Positions 54,305 through 64,000 of a DNA stretch of 64,000 bases are shown piece after piece (position 1 is the first letter of the stretch; each line of letters starts with the position of its first letter). Under the pieces are notes generated by a model. That model was not told the origin of the DNA and made no database searches. It saw nothing but the letters and a program-made list of their open reading frames with translations. Both the position numbers and the translations under genes were made by a program. The stretch comes from Mesorhizobium sp. J428 (GTDB taxonomy: Bacteria > Pseudomonadota > Alphaproteobacteria > Rhizobiales > Rhizobiaceae), in assembly GCF_024699925.1 (NCBI RefSeq), contig NZ_JAJOMX010000001.1, positions 1,402,001 to 1,466,000 of the forward strand, in the 5' to 3' direction.

Positions 54305-55291
54305 TCAGCCCAGCACCACGTTGACCGCGCTTTCCTTCAGCTCCTCGCCGAAGGCGCGCTGGTAGAACTCGGCGACCACGGTGCGCTCCAATTCGTCGCA
54401 CTTGTTGAGGAAGGTGAGCCTGAACGCCATGCCGACATTGCCGAAGATCTCGGCATTTTCCGCCCAGGTGATGACCGTGCGGGGGCTCATCACGGTCGAC
54501 AGGTCGCCGTTGATGAAGGCCTGACGCGTCATGTCGGCGACGCGGACCATCTTGTTGACGGTGTCGCGGCCCTTGTCGGTGCGGAAGTGCTTCGCCTTGG
54601 CGAGCACGATAGCAACCTCGTTGTCGTGCGGCAGGTAGTTAAGCGTCGTGACGATCGACCAGCGGTCCATCTGGGCCTGGTTGATCTGCTGCGTGCCGTG
54701 GTAGAGGCCGGTCGTGTCGCCGAGGCCGACCGTGTTGGCGGTGGCGAACAGGCGGAAGGCCGGATGCGGGCGGATGACCCTCGACTGGTCGAGCAGCGTC
54801 AGGCGGCCTGAGGATTCAAGCACGCGCTGGATGACGAACATCACGTCCGGACGTCCGGCATCGTATTCGTCGAAGACGAGCGCGACATTGTGCTGGTAGG
54901 CCCAGGGCAGGATGCCGTCGCGGAATTCGGTGACTTGCATGCCTTCCTTGACCACGATCGCGTCCTTGCCGACGAGATCGATACGGCTGACATGGCTGTC
55001 GAGGTTGACGCGCACGCAGGGCCAGTTGAGACGGGCGGCGACCTGCTCGATGTGAGTCGACTTGCCGGTGCCGTGATAGCCGGAGACCATGACGCGGCGG
55101 TTGAAGGCGAAGCCGGCGAGGATGGCCAGCGTCGTCGCCTCGTCGAAGATGTAGTCGGGATCGACGTCCGGCACGTGCTCGGTGGCGATCGAGTAGGCCG
55201 GCACGACCATCTTGGAATCGAAGCCGAATGTCTGTTGGACCGGCACCGTTGTGTCCGGCAGGTTGGCAATGTCGCGATCGACCCTGTTCAT
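54305..55291 (-). CDS. cobS: Aerobic cobaltochelatase subunit CobS (AAA+ ATPase)
   Basis: 328 aa from the ATG at 55291, chosen because GGAGG lies four bases upstream (an ATG at 55294 is nearly adjacent). Walker A is GYHGTGKST (71-79), Walker B is [10 protein letters not shown] (137-146), and sensor and arginine-finger regions include [11 protein letters not shown] and MDRWSIV. It hydrolyses ATP to drive cobalt insertion with CobT and CobN. It follows the DnaJ-domain gene with about 140 bases between. Confidence 0.96.
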   Translation of the reverse strand: MNRVDRDIANLPDTTVPVQQTFGFDSKMVVPAYSIATEHVPDVDPDYIFDEATTLAILAGFAFNRRVMVSGYHGTGKSTHIEQVAARLNWPCVRVNLDSHVSRIDLVGKDAIVVKEGMQVTEFRDGILPWAYQHNVALVFDEYDAGRPDVMFVIQRVLESSGRLTLLDQSRVIRPHPAFRLFATANTVGLGDTTGLYHGTQQINQAQMDRWSIVTTLNYLPHDNEVAIVLAKAKHFRTDKGRDTVNKMVRVADMTRQAFINGDLSTVMSPRTVITWAENAEIFGNVGMAFRLTFLNKCDELERTVVAEFYQRAFGEELKESAVNVVLG

Positions 55292-55430
55292 CATGCCTCC
55301 AGCGCGAGCGGCGAGACGCCCCGCGCAGCCTTTTAAACCGAATTTTCGGGCTGTCTTTAGACCAAATCGGGACCCGGTGGAAACACCGGAGTCCAAAATG
55401 TTGCCCGGCTTCGGAACAGGCAATCCGTGG

Positions 55431-56057
55431 TCAGCAGAAGCCCGACTGTTTCAAGAGCCGATATGCCTGGATCACGTCCCGAAATCGATCTTCAGAACCC
55501 CGGTTGCCGCCATTGGCGTCCGGATGGTGCTGCTTCACAAGCTGTTTATATCGCGCCTTTATGGCTTCGCCAGTCGCATTTGCGGCAAGTCCAAGCGTTT
55601 CAAGCGCCTTGGCCTCAAGCGGGCGCGCCTTGCGCGAGCGCTCGGGCGGCTGATATCCGCCGGTGCCGCCGAACAGATTGAAGGGATCGCGCATCCGGTT
55701 GTAGTAGCCGGCACGGCCGGACCGCTTCGCCGCGAACTCCGGGACCGACCGAGCGCTCGCATTGACGCCCATCGTCCAGGTCGGCCTGTGGCCCGTCAGC
55801 GCCTCCTTCTGGAAGCGCGCGATGTCGGTGTCGCGCAGGCCGGAGAAGTAGTTGTAGCCCTTGTTGTATTCCCGCACGTGATCGATGCAGAAGCGGAAAT
55901 ACTCGCCCTCGCGCATTCGCCCGACCGGCGCCTTGTGCGTGCCCGCCTCGCTGCACCCGTCCCACTGGCACGTCGGCGCATGGGTAGCCGTCTCCGCCCC
56001 GTCCTTGGAGTCGGGTCGGACCTTGATGCGTTCGAAATATTTCGAATAGGCGGTCAT
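55431..56057 (-). CDS. DnaJ-domain protein with C-terminal J domain
   Basis: 208 aa. The J domain is at the C-terminus (about 147-205): [54 protein letters not shown], with the essential HPD motif. The N-terminal half has two cysteines and a histidine in [15 protein letters not shown] and [15 protein letters not shown], possibly a small metal site. The position beside cobS and bolA is a conserved rhizobial arrangement. It should stimulate an Hsp70; the client is unknown. Confidence 0.9.
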   Translation of the reverse strand: MTAYSKYFERIKVRPDSKDGAETATHAPTCQWDGCSEAGTHKAPVGRMREGEYFRFCIDHVREYNKGYNYFSGLRDTDIARFQKEALTGHRPTWTMGVNASARSVPEFAAKRSGRAGYYNRMRDPFNLFGGTGGYQPPERSRKARPLEAKALETLGLAANATGEAIKARYKQLVKQHHPDANGGNRGSEDRFRDVIQAYRLLKQSGFC

Positions 56058-56180
56058 TCGCGGATTATGGGTGCTTCGCGGATGGATACAAGAATTGACT
56101 TTCGCGCGGCGTTGGACCTATCGCGTGAATCGGACCTTAATGTCGGGGCTTCGCTCCCTATATGGTCCCGGAGGTGCGAG

Positions 56181-56483
56181 ATGTCCATGCAGAAGACGAT
56201 CGAAACGAAGCTCAACGCAGCCTTTGCGCCGGAGCGGCTGTCCGTCCTCAACGAGAGCCACCTGCACGCGGGCCATCACCACACAGCCTCGGGCCACCAC
56301 GAGACCTTCGACGGGACCGGCGAGACCCATTTCCGCGTCCGGATCGTCGCCCCGGCCTTCGCGACGATGAGCCGGGTCGAACGCCATCGTGCGGTCAACA
56401 CGCTCCTGGCGGACGAGCTGGCGGGTAGCGTGCACGCGCTGGCGATCGAGCCCGCCGCGCCGGGCGAAAAGACGCGGTGGTGA
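56181..56483 (+). CDS. BolA family protein
   Basis: 100 aa from ATG 56181 with GGAGG upstream. LNAAFAPERLSVLNESHLHAGHHH, ETHFRVRIVAPAFATMSRVERHRAVNTLLADEL and a final VHALAIEPAAPGE are the BolA/YrbA core. The HAGHH stretch includes histidines that can bind [2Fe-2S] clusters with a monothiol glutaredoxin. Divergent from the DnaJ gene. Confidence 0.94.
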   Translation: MSMQKTIETKLNAAFAPERLSVLNESHLHAGHHHTASGHHETFDGTGETHFRVRIVAPAFATMSRVERHRAVNTLLADELAGSVHALAIEPAAPGEKTRW

Positions 56484-56682
56484 CACCTCCCGCTCGCGGA
56501 AACCGGCGTCCGGTTACGTCATTGTTCACTTGTGTGTGACAGTGAGTAGGTTTCTAAAAGAGACCATGTATTTGCCTTGATCGTTCCTATATAAGGGTGA
56601 CGTCCGCAGGGCGCGTTTTGGCTCGCGGAGGGAGCGCCTGCCTAGATCAGGGGGCGCCATTCTTAGAGAGGGAGGGCGCTAC

Positions 56683-57594
56683 ATGGCCCAGACACTACCA
56701 AGCATCGTTTCCGGCGAAGGCGGTCTTTCGCGGTATCTCGAGGAGATCCGCCGCTTTCCGATGCTGCTGCCGGAAGAAGAATATATGCTCGCCAAGCGCT
56801 ATGCCGAGCACGGCGACACCAACGCCGCGCACAAGCTGGTGACGAGCCACCTGCGTCTCGTCGCGAAGATCGCGATGGGCTATCGCGGCTATGGTCTGCC
56901 GATCGGCGAAGTGATCTCGGAAGGCAATGTCGGCCTGATGCAGGCCGTAAAGAAATTCGAGCCGGAACGCGGCTTCCGCCTGGCGACCTACGCCATGTGG
57001 TGGATCAAGGCGTCGATCCAGGAATATATTCTGCGCTCGTGGAGCCTCGTGAAGATGGGCACCACCGCGAACCAGAAACGGCTGTTCTTCAACCTGCGCA
57101 AGGTGAAGAGCAAGATCCAGGCTCTGGACGACGGTGACCTCAATCCCGAGCAGGTCCAGGAGATCGCCACCCGCCTCAACGTGTCCCAGGAAGAGGTGGT
57201 GTCGATGAACCGCCGCCTCTCCGGCGACGCGTCGCTCAACGCGCCGATCCGGGCTTCGGAAGGCGAATCGGGCGAATGGCAGGACTGGCTGGTCGACGAC
57301 CATGCCAACCAGGAAGAGATGCTGGTCGAGCAGGACGAGCTGGACAATCGCCGGTCGATGCTGGCGGGAGCCCTGTCGGTTCTCAACGACCGCGAGCGCC
57401 GTATCTTCGAGGCGCGCCGCCTTGCCGACGAGCCGATGACTCTCGAGGAGCTGTCGGCCGAGTTCGACATCAGCCGCGAGCGCGTTCGCCAGATCGAAGT
57501 GCGCGCCTTCGAGAAGGTGCAGGATGCGGTCAAGGCCGCCGCCAAGCGGCAGATGCAGGCGCTGCGCACCGTCGAGGCGGCTCCCGCGCACTGA
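56683..57594 (+). CDS. rpoH: RNA polymerase heat-shock sigma factor RpoH
   Basis: 303 aa. Region 2 contains HLRLVAKIAMGYRGYGLPIGEVISEGNVGLMQAVKKFEPERGFRLATYAMWWIKASIQEYILRSWSL in separate blocks, with the RpoH box QKRLFFNLR at 131-139. The C-terminal region 4 HTH is LEELSAEFDISRERVRQIEVRAFEK. It directs RNA polymerase to heat-shock promoters. The preceding 190 bases contain a TATA-rich stretch (TATATAAG near 56589) but no unambiguous promoter. An intrinsic terminator follows at 57618. Confidence 0.96.
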   Translation: MAQTLPSIVSGEGGLSRYLEEIRRFPMLLPEEEYMLAKRYAEHGDTNAAHKLVTSHLRLVAKIAMGYRGYGLPIGEVISEGNVGLMQAVKKFEPERGFRLATYAMWWIKASIQEYILRSWSLVKMGTTANQKRLFFNLRKVKSKIQALDDGDLNPEQVQEIATRLNVSQEEVVSMNRRLSGDASLNAPIRASEGESGEWQDWLVDDHANQEEMLVEQDELDNRRSMLAGALSVLNDRERRIFEARRLADEPMTLEELSAEFDISRERVRQIEVRAFEKVQDAVKAAAKRQMQALRTVEAAPAH

Positions 57595-57617
57595 CGGGAC
57601 GATGTTTTGAAAAGCAA

Positions 57618-57649
57618 ACGGCGCGGAGTTTCCACTCCGCGCCGTTTTT
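57618..57649 (+). terminator. Intrinsic terminator between rpoH and a convergent gene
   Basis: ACGGCGCGGAGT (57618-57629) pairs perfectly over 12 bp with ACTCCGCGCCGT (57634-57645) around a 4-base loop, followed by TTTTT. It terminates rpoH and, with the A-rich 5' flank, may also act weakly for the convergent gene. Confidence 0.92.
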
Positions 57650-57670
57650 CCATCCGGATTACTGCGGGGA

Positions 57671-59197
57671 TCAGCCGTTCGGCTGGCTCCACGCCTTAAG
57701 CGCCTCCTCGAAGACCTTGTCGCCCGGCACGCCGCGCTCCAGCGTCATCAGCGCCCGGCGGCCCGAACGGTAGACGATCGGGATGTCGACCCACTTCATG
57801 CGGCGGAAGAGCTGCATGTTCGCGTCAGTCTCCGCCTTGCCGTCCGACAGCGCGATCAGGAAGAAGCCGTCGCCGATCTTCGCCGGCACGCCGAGCAGCG
57901 GATTGCCGGTCGCCTCCTCGGTCTCCTTCATCGTCATGCGCAGGAGATTGTCGATCGTCCCGCCCTCGAAATTGTCCGGGGTGAGGAAGATCAGCTCGAC
58001 GATATGGCTGGCTGGCAACGTCTTGTCGCCGTTGCGGCGGATCGTCAGCCGAAGCTGGACGTCCTTGCCGGGGATCGTCGCATCGGCGCGGATCGCGGGC
58101 TCGGCGGGCAGACCGTCGCCCGGAGACTCCTGCACGAGCGACCAGACCGTGTTTCCGGCCTCGGCCGAGCCGCCGCTTGCGCTGGTGCGCTCTTCATAGA
58201 AGATCGCGCGCTGGCCGACGGGAACGGCGGCAGGCTGCTCTGCCTGCGGCGCCTCGGCCGGCGGCGGGGTCGTCGCCTGCGCGGTCTCGGCGCCGGCAGG
58301 CGTCTCGGGAGCCGCGGGGGTCTGATCGGCCGCGGGCGGCGCGGCAGGCACCGTGGCCGGGGGCTGGACGGTGAGCGCCGCGACCGACGTGCCCTCGCCC
58401 ACACCCGGCGCGCCGCCAGCGGGGCCCTGGTCAGTCTCGGTCCCATCCGCATTCAGCTTCTGGGTGAATTTCTGGACGGCAGGCTGCTCCGCCGCAGGCG
58501 CCGGCGCTTCCGGCTCAGCCTTGGCAACGTCCTGCGCGGGCTCCGGCGTGGCGGGGGTGGTAGGCGCTGACGCCTCGCCCTGCGGAGCAGGTTGCGACGC
58601 CGGCGTTGCAAGGCCCAGCATCTGCGAGACCTCGGTGCGGTTGAGCCAGACGGCATATCCGGCAGCACCTGCGAAGACGAGCACGATCAGCCCGGCGACT
58701 GCCAGGCCCAGCCGGCCGCGCGACGCCTTGCGCGGCGGCATGCCGGCAAGCGGCTCCGACGCCAGGCGATCCTCGGCGCGTGAAGGCGATGCCGACGCGA
58801 TCTCGTCCTCGGCGTCCGGAGCCGGCGCTGCCACCGAAGCGGACGCCAGAGGGCTCGCCTTCGGCGGCTCCCGGGAGACGGCCGGCGCAGCGGGCTGCGG
58901 CTTCGAGGGCGGAGGAGGCGCGACCTTGACCGTCGCTTCGAGGGTCTTCATGACCTCGTCGAGATCGTCCACGGGCGGCGGAGGAGGAGCGGCATATTCC
59001 GCCTCCACGGTCTTGATGGCCTGTTCGAGAGCTGCCTTCTGCCGCTCGACGACCGTGGGCGCAGGCGGCGGCGTGATGGCGGCAAGCTTCGCGGAAATCG
59101 TCGCACGGGCCTTGTCGTAGACACGCGCGCGCATCTCCGGGCTGTTGTCACCCAGGCCGTCGAGCGTCTTCTTCAGAACCGCGACGAAATCTGCCAT
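57671..59197 (-). CDS. Large proline/alanine-rich single-pass membrane protein (508 aa)
   Basis: Residues 1-45 form a helical segment (MADFVAVLKKTLDGLGDNSPEMRARVYDKARATISAKL). A Pro/Ala-rich linker leads to a TM helix at about 165-185 (GRLGLAVAGLIVLVFAGAAGYAVWL), followed by another long Pro/Ala linker and a C-terminal beta-rich domain of about 175 residues (VGQRAIFYEERTS to KVFEEALKAWSQ). This suggests a cytoplasmic N-terminus, periplasmic C-terminal domain and flexible spacer. It lies between rpoH and purA in the same way as in other Rhizobiales, as I recall; function unknown. Confidence 0.85.
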   Translation of the reverse strand: MADFVAVLKKTLDGLGDNSPEMRARVYDKARATISAKLAAITPPPAPTVVERQKAALEQAIKTVEAEYAAPPPPPVDDLDEVMKTLEATVKVAPPPPSKPQPAAPAVSREPPKASPLASASVAAPAPDAEDEIASASPSRAEDRLASEPLAGMPPRKASRGRLGLAVAGLIVLVFAGAAGYAVWLNRTEVSQMLGLATPASQPAPQGEASAPTTPATPEPAQDVAKAEPEAPAPAAEQPAVQKFTQKLNADGTETDQGPAGGAPGVGEGTSVAALTVQPPATVPAAPPAADQTPAAPETPAGAETAQATTPPPAEAPQAEQPAAVPVGQRAIFYEERTSASGGSAEAGNTVWSLVQESPGDGLPAEPAIRADATIPGKDVQLRLTIRRNGDKTLPASHIVELIFLTPDNFEGGTIDNLLRMTMKETEEATGNPLLGVPAKIGDGFFLIALSDGKAETDANMQLFRRMKWVDIPIVYRSGRRALMTLERGVPGDKVFEEALKAWSQPNG

Positions 59198-59288
59198 TCA
59201 GGATACTTCCACTTTGCCGAGCGTGGCCCCTCTGGCCCCTCTTTTTGTCCAGATGATGGTGCGCACGGCGATGATTGTCACAAATGCT

Positions 59289-60578
<1,290 letters not shown>

Positions 60579-60780
60579 GTTGCCTTCCCCGGATGCACTC
60601 GCCTGACGAGGCGTTTTTCGTCGCCTCTATAACGACAAGTCCGCCGTCGCGCGACCCTTGATTGCGAGATTACTGGCCCAAGCACGAGACCGCGCTTGCG
60701 ATTGCCGGACAGGGCCCGGGCGTCGTAACCCCGTCCGTCGCATCCTTCCGACGCGACGGGCCGCACTACGAGACGCAAGC

Positions 60781-61671
60781 ATGCAAAGACAGGCCTATCT
60801 CCTGCTGATCCTGACCGCGCTTTTCTGGGCCGGCAACGCCATCGGCGGCAAGCTCGCCGTCGGCCATGTCTCCCCGATGCTCCTGTCGGCGCTGCGCTGG
60901 CTGATCGCCTGCGCGATTTTGCTTGCCGTCGGGCACCGGCACGTCCGCGCGGACTGGCTCGTCATACGCCGCAACGCCATGCTGCTGACCTTCCTCGGCT
61001 TCTTCGGCTTCACCCTGTTCAGCGTCGCCCTCTATTCGGCGCTGATGTTCACGACGGCGATCAACGCCTCGGTGCTGCAGGCCGGAATGCCGGCGATCAT
61101 CTTCGTCGCGAATTTCTGGCTGTTTCGCCTGCGCACGACCACCGGCCAGGTGTTCGGCTTCCTGCTCTCGCTGGTCGGCGTGGCGATCGCCGCGACGCAG
61201 GGCGAGCCGTCACGGCTGCTGGCGCTCGACGTCAATATCGGCGACGCGCTGGTCCTCGTCGCAGCGATCGTCTACGCGCTCTACACGACGGTGCTGAGAC
61301 GCAAGCCGGACATGCACTGGATCAGCTTCATGGTGGCGCTGACCGCGGCGGGATTCGTCACGTCCGTGCCCTTCGCACTCGCCGAATATGCGCACGGCAC
61401 CATGATCGCGCCCGACGCGACGGGTTGGGCGATCATCGCCTACACGGCGCTGTTCCCTTCGACGCTGGCGCAGGCGTTCTACATCAGGGGCGTCAACCTG
61501 ATCGGCGGCAACCGCGCCGGGCTATTCATTAATCTCGTGCCGATCTTCGGGACACTGCTGTCGATCGCACTGCTCGGCGAGGAGGTGCACGTCTACCACG
61601 CCGCCGCACTCGCCCTCGTGCTGGGCGGCATCGCTATTGCGGAGTGGAGTGGTCGGAATGCCGGCGGATAG
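60781..61671 (+). CDS. EamA-family (DMT) permease
   Basis: 296 aa from ATG 60781, ten predicted TM helices in two EamA repeats: LLILTALFWAGNAIGGKLAVGHVSPMLLSALRW and LVLVAAIVYALYTTVLRRKPDMHWISFM. The end of the second repeat reads AQAFYIRGVNLIGGNRAGLFINLVPIFGTLLSI. Such carriers export metabolites or amino acids. The substrate is unknown. It is convergent with serA, 41 bases away. Confidence 0.92.
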   Translation: MQRQAYLLLILTALFWAGNAIGGKLAVGHVSPMLLSALRWLIACAILLAVGHRHVRADWLVIRRNAMLLTFLGFFGFTLFSVALYSALMFTTAINASVLQAGMPAIIFVANFWLFRLRTTTGQVFGFLLSLVGVAIAATQGEPSRLLALDVNIGDALVLVAAIVYALYTTVLRRKPDMHWISFMVALTAAGFVTSVPFALAEYAHGTMIAPDATGWAIIAYTALFPSTLAQAFYIRGVNLIGGNRAGLFINLVPIFGTLLSIALLGEEVHVYHAAALALVLGGIAIAEWSGRNAGG

Positions 61672-61712
61672 ACCGCCGACATTCCAGTCTTTAGCGATTG
61701 TCTGATCGGCCT

Positions 61713-63311
61713 TCAGGCAGCCGCGACGTCGAACTTGAGCGGCTTGGCCGAGGCGATCTTGGGGTTGGCCCTGAGTTCTGCCAGCACCTTCTCGGGGAAA
61801 GGCGCGTCGAGATAGAGCAGCGCGATCGCGTCGCCGCCCGGCTTGTTGCGGCCGAGCTGGAAGTTGGCGATGTTGACGCCATTCTGGCCGCAGATCGTGC
61901 CGAGCAGGCCGATGATGCCGGGCGCATCCGGATTGGTGGTGTAGAGCATGTGCTGCCCCACCTCGGCGTCGAGATTGATGCCCTTGATCTGGATGAAGCG
62001 CGGCTTGCCGTCCGAGAAGACGGTGCCGGCGATGGAGCGGGTCTGCTTCTCCGTCTTCACCGTCAGCTTGATGTAGCCGTCGAACACGCCCGACTTGTCG
62101 CGCTTGACCTCGGAGAGCACGATGCCGCGCTCCTTCACCATGATCGGCGCCGACACCATGTTGACGTCGGACACCTGCGGCCGGATGAGGCCGGCGAGCG
62201 CGGCGGAGATCAGCGCGCGGGTATTCATCGAGGCGGTGACGCCGTCGAACAGGATCTCGACCTCCTTGATCGGCTCCTCGGTCACCTGGCCGACGAAGGC
62301 GCCGAGCACTTCCGCCAGCTTGACGAACGGCTTCAGCTTCGGCGCTTCCTCGGCCGTGATCGACGGCATGTTGATGGCATTCGAGACCGCGCCCTTGATC
62401 AGGTAGTCCGACATCTGCTCGGCGACCTGCAGCGCGACGTTCTCCTGCGCCTCGCTGGTGGACGCGCCGAGATGCGGCGTGGCGATGACGTTCTCCAGGC
62501 CGAAGAACGGGCTCTCGGTGGCCGGCTCGACCTCGAACACGTCGAGCGCGGCACCCGCGACCTTGCCACTCTTCAGGCCTTCGAGCAGGTCCTGCTCCAC
62601 GATGAGGCCGCCGCGGGCGCAGTTGATGATGCGCACGCCCTTCTTCATCTTGGCGATCGCCTCTGCGTTGATCATGCCCCTGGTCTTGTCGGTCATCGGC
62701 GTATGCAGCGTGATGAAATCGGCCCGGGCGAGCAGTTCGTCGAGTTCCACCTTCTCCACGCCGAGCTCCTGGGCGCGGCTGTCGGAGAGGAACGGATCGA
62801 AGGCGATGACATGCATCTTGAGGCCGACGCCGCGCGTGGCGACGATGGAGCCGATGTTGCCGCAACCGACGACGCCGAGCGTCTTGCCGGTGATCTCGAC
62901 GCCCATGAAGCGGTTCTTCTCCCACTTGCCGGCCTTGGTCGAGGCGCTGGCCTCCGGCAGCTCGCGGGCGAGCGCGAACATCATCGCGATGGCGTGCTCG
63001 GCCGTCGTGATCGAATTGCCGAAGGGCGTGTTCATCACGATGATGCCCTTGCGGCTCGCAGCCGGGATGTCGACATTGTCGACGCCGATGCCGGCGCGGC
63101 CGATGACCTTCAGATTGGTCGCGGCGTTGATCAGCTTCTCGGTGACCTTGGTGGCCGAGCGGATGGCGAGGCCGTCATACTGGCCGATCACCTCGAGCAG
63201 CTTGTCCTTGTCCTTGCCGAGATCGGGCAGGTAGTCGACCTCGACGCCGCGATCCTTGAAGATCTGCACGGCTGTGGGGGAGAGTTTGTCGGAAACGAGA
63301 ACGCGGGGCAT
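61713..63311 (-). CDS. serA: D-3-phosphoglycerate dehydrogenase (long form with ACT domain)
   Basis: 532 aa. First step of serine synthesis. NAD-binding GKTLGVVGCGNIGSIVATRGVGL, the catalytic Arg in INCARGGLIVEQDLL, Glu in ALDVFEVEPATE and His in NVIATPHLGASTSEAQENVA are present. An intervening ASB domain (about 315-450) and a C-terminal ACT domain (RFIQIKGINLDAEVGQHMLYTTNPDAPGIIGLLGTICG) mark the serine-sensing long form. It lies downstream of serC with about 70 bases between, so the two are probably one operon. Confidence 0.97.
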   Translation of the reverse strand: MPRVLVSDKLSPTAVQIFKDRGVEVDYLPDLGKDKDKLLEVIGQYDGLAIRSATKVTEKLINAATNLKVIGRAGIGVDNVDIPAASRKGIIVMNTPFGNSITTAEHAIAMMFALARELPEASASTKAGKWEKNRFMGVEITGKTLGVVGCGNIGSIVATRGVGLKMHVIAFDPFLSDSRAQELGVEKVELDELLARADFITLHTPMTDKTRGMINAEAIAKMKKGVRIINCARGGLIVEQDLLEGLKSGKVAGAALDVFEVEPATESPFFGLENVIATPHLGASTSEAQENVALQVAEQMSDYLIKGAVSNAINMPSITAEEAPKLKPFVKLAEVLGAFVGQVTEEPIKEVEILFDGVTASMNTRALISAALAGLIRPQVSDVNMVSAPIMVKERGIVLSEVKRDKSGVFDGYIKLTVKTEKQTRSIAGTVFSDGKPRFIQIKGINLDAEVGQHMLYTTNPDAPGIIGLLGTICGQNGVNIANFQLGRNKPGGDAIALLYLDAPFPEKVLAELRANPKIASAKPLKFDVAAA

Positions 63312-63381
63312 GAAAGTGCCTCCTGGATAGGGTCGATCGGGATGGGGATGAGCGGCGCAGCGAACTGCGCCGCGAAACGGA

Positions 63382-64000
63382 TCAGGCCGCGGCCTTCAGC
63401 GCCGCTTTCTGCTGCGCGAACGCCCAGTCGAGCCAAGGCATCAGCGCTTCAAGATCGGGGGTCTCGACGGTGGCACCGCACCAGATGCGGAAGCCGACCG
63501 GCGCGTCGCGGTAGTGGCCGATGTCGTAGGCGACGCCCGCCTTGTCGAGCGAAGACACGATCGCCTTGGCGAAGGCCTCCTGTGCCTTGGCGTCGAGCGC
63601 GGTGACGTCGGGATCGGTGATCGTCAGGCAGACCGAGGTGTTGGAGCGGCTCGCCGGATCGGTCGCGAGGTGGCCGAGCCAGGGAGACGACTGGACGAAG
63701 CGGTCGATGACCGCCGCGTTGGCGTCGGCGCGTGCAACCAGCGCGTCGAGCCCGCCGATGCCCTTCGCCCAGGCAAGCGCATCAAGATAGTCCTCGACGC
63801 AGAGCATGGACGGCGTGTTGATCGTCTCGCCCTTGAAGACGCCCTCGATCAGCTTGCCGCCCGAGGTGAGGCGGAAGATCTTCGGCAGCGGCCAGGCCGG
63901 CTTGTAGCTTTCCAGACGCTCGACGGCGCGCGGGCTGAGGATCAGCATGCCGTGTGCGCCCTCGCCGCCCAGAACCTTCTGCCAGGAGAAGGTGACGACA
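63382..64000 (-). CDS. serC: Phosphoserine aminotransferase, 5' part outside the window
   Basis: About 206 C-terminal residues are visible; the frame stays open to the right edge, so the start is missing. The PLP lysine lies in [27 protein letters not shown]. The domain continues through [33 protein letters not shown] and [25 protein letters not shown] to [32 protein letters not shown]. It converts 3-phosphohydroxypyruvate to phosphoserine and matches the 'long' rhizobial SerC subgroup. Adjacent to serA on the same strand. Confidence 0.95.
   Translation of the reverse strand, partial: VVTFSWQKVLGGEGAHGMLILSPRAVERLESYKPAWPLPKIFRLTSGGKLIEGVFKGETINTPSMLCVEDYLDALAWAKGIGGLDALVARADANAAVIDRFVQSSPWLGHLATDPASRSNTSVCLTITDPDVTALDAKAQEAFAKAIVSSLDKAGVAYDIGHYRDAPVGFRIWCGATVETPDLEALMPWLDWAFAQQKAALKAAA

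Noticed and set aside
56560..56600. Heat-shock (sigma-32) promoter ahead of rpoH
   Set aside because: CTTG and a -10-like CCTATATAAG are present but their spacing is far too short, so the match is not convincing.
61698..63605. Open frame of 635 codons opposite serA and serC
   Set aside because: Antisense shadow of serA; the product has repetitive Asp/Leu/Arg composition and no domain.

Overview
The window is chromosomal DNA from a GC-rich alphaproteobacterium, most likely a Hyphomicrobiales (Rhizobiales) member near Mesorhizobium/Phyllobacteriaceae. This is inferred from an SAM-II riboswitch ahead of metA, the blocks aroK-aroB-CBS protein / xerD-accA, cobT-cobS-DnaJ-bolA and rpoH-(508 aa protein)-purA, a rhizobactin-type single-protein siderophore permease, and many short GC-rich palindromic mosaic repeats between genes. 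No plasmid, phage, IS or CRISPR structure is evident.

Layout. 1-6 kb: end of a methyltransferase, a small protein, metA under an SAM-II riboswitch with its own terminator, an MHS-type transporter, a subtilase-like pseudogene, and the translationally coupled hisC-tyrC pair. 6-21.5 kb: an accessory catabolic block holding a frameshifted GcvT-like aminomethyltransferase, two CrtI-type FAD oxidoreductases, a SAM methyltransferase, a BetI-like TetR regulator, a polyamine-type ABC importer (binding protein, ATPase, two permeases), a flavin amine oxidase and a class III transaminase. A Rieske oxygenase at 30.4-31.6 kb carries upstream an inverted repeat closely matching the one in the divergent promoter of this block, so it probably belongs to the same regulon. 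Together these genes look like a pathway that imports and dismantles an N-methylated or quaternary amine or polyamine-like compound; the substrate is not identifiable from sequence.

21.5-29.4 kb: siderophore receptor, RhtX-like permease and ferric-siderophore reductase in one overlapping operon, then a two-component system with a PepSY protein facing a second PepSY protein and a cytochrome b561. 29.4-42 kb: mostly housekeeping genes (L,D-transpeptidases, aroB/aroK, xerD, accA, TusA, a His-rich COG0523 GTPase, a D,D-carboxypeptidase and an M20 amidohydrolase), including a CorC-like CBS protein that has lost its membrane domain. 42-46 kb: a small accessory patch around tRNA-Arg(CCT) with an exported beta-helix protein, an exported beta-propeller protein and two exported phage-collar-like proteins.

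46-64 kb: RluD-type pseudouridine synthase, rpmB with terminator, a preQ1-I riboswitch whose pseudoknot contains the start codon of a YhhQ/VUT transporter, a PAS-GGDEF-EAL gene broken by a frameshift, cobT-cobS, a DnaJ-domain protein, BolA, rpoH, purA, an EamA transporter, serA and a truncated serC. Four coding regions (3.4, 7.2, 14.1 and 50.0 kb) carry apparent frameshifts, so either gene decay or indel errors in the assembly should be kept in mind.
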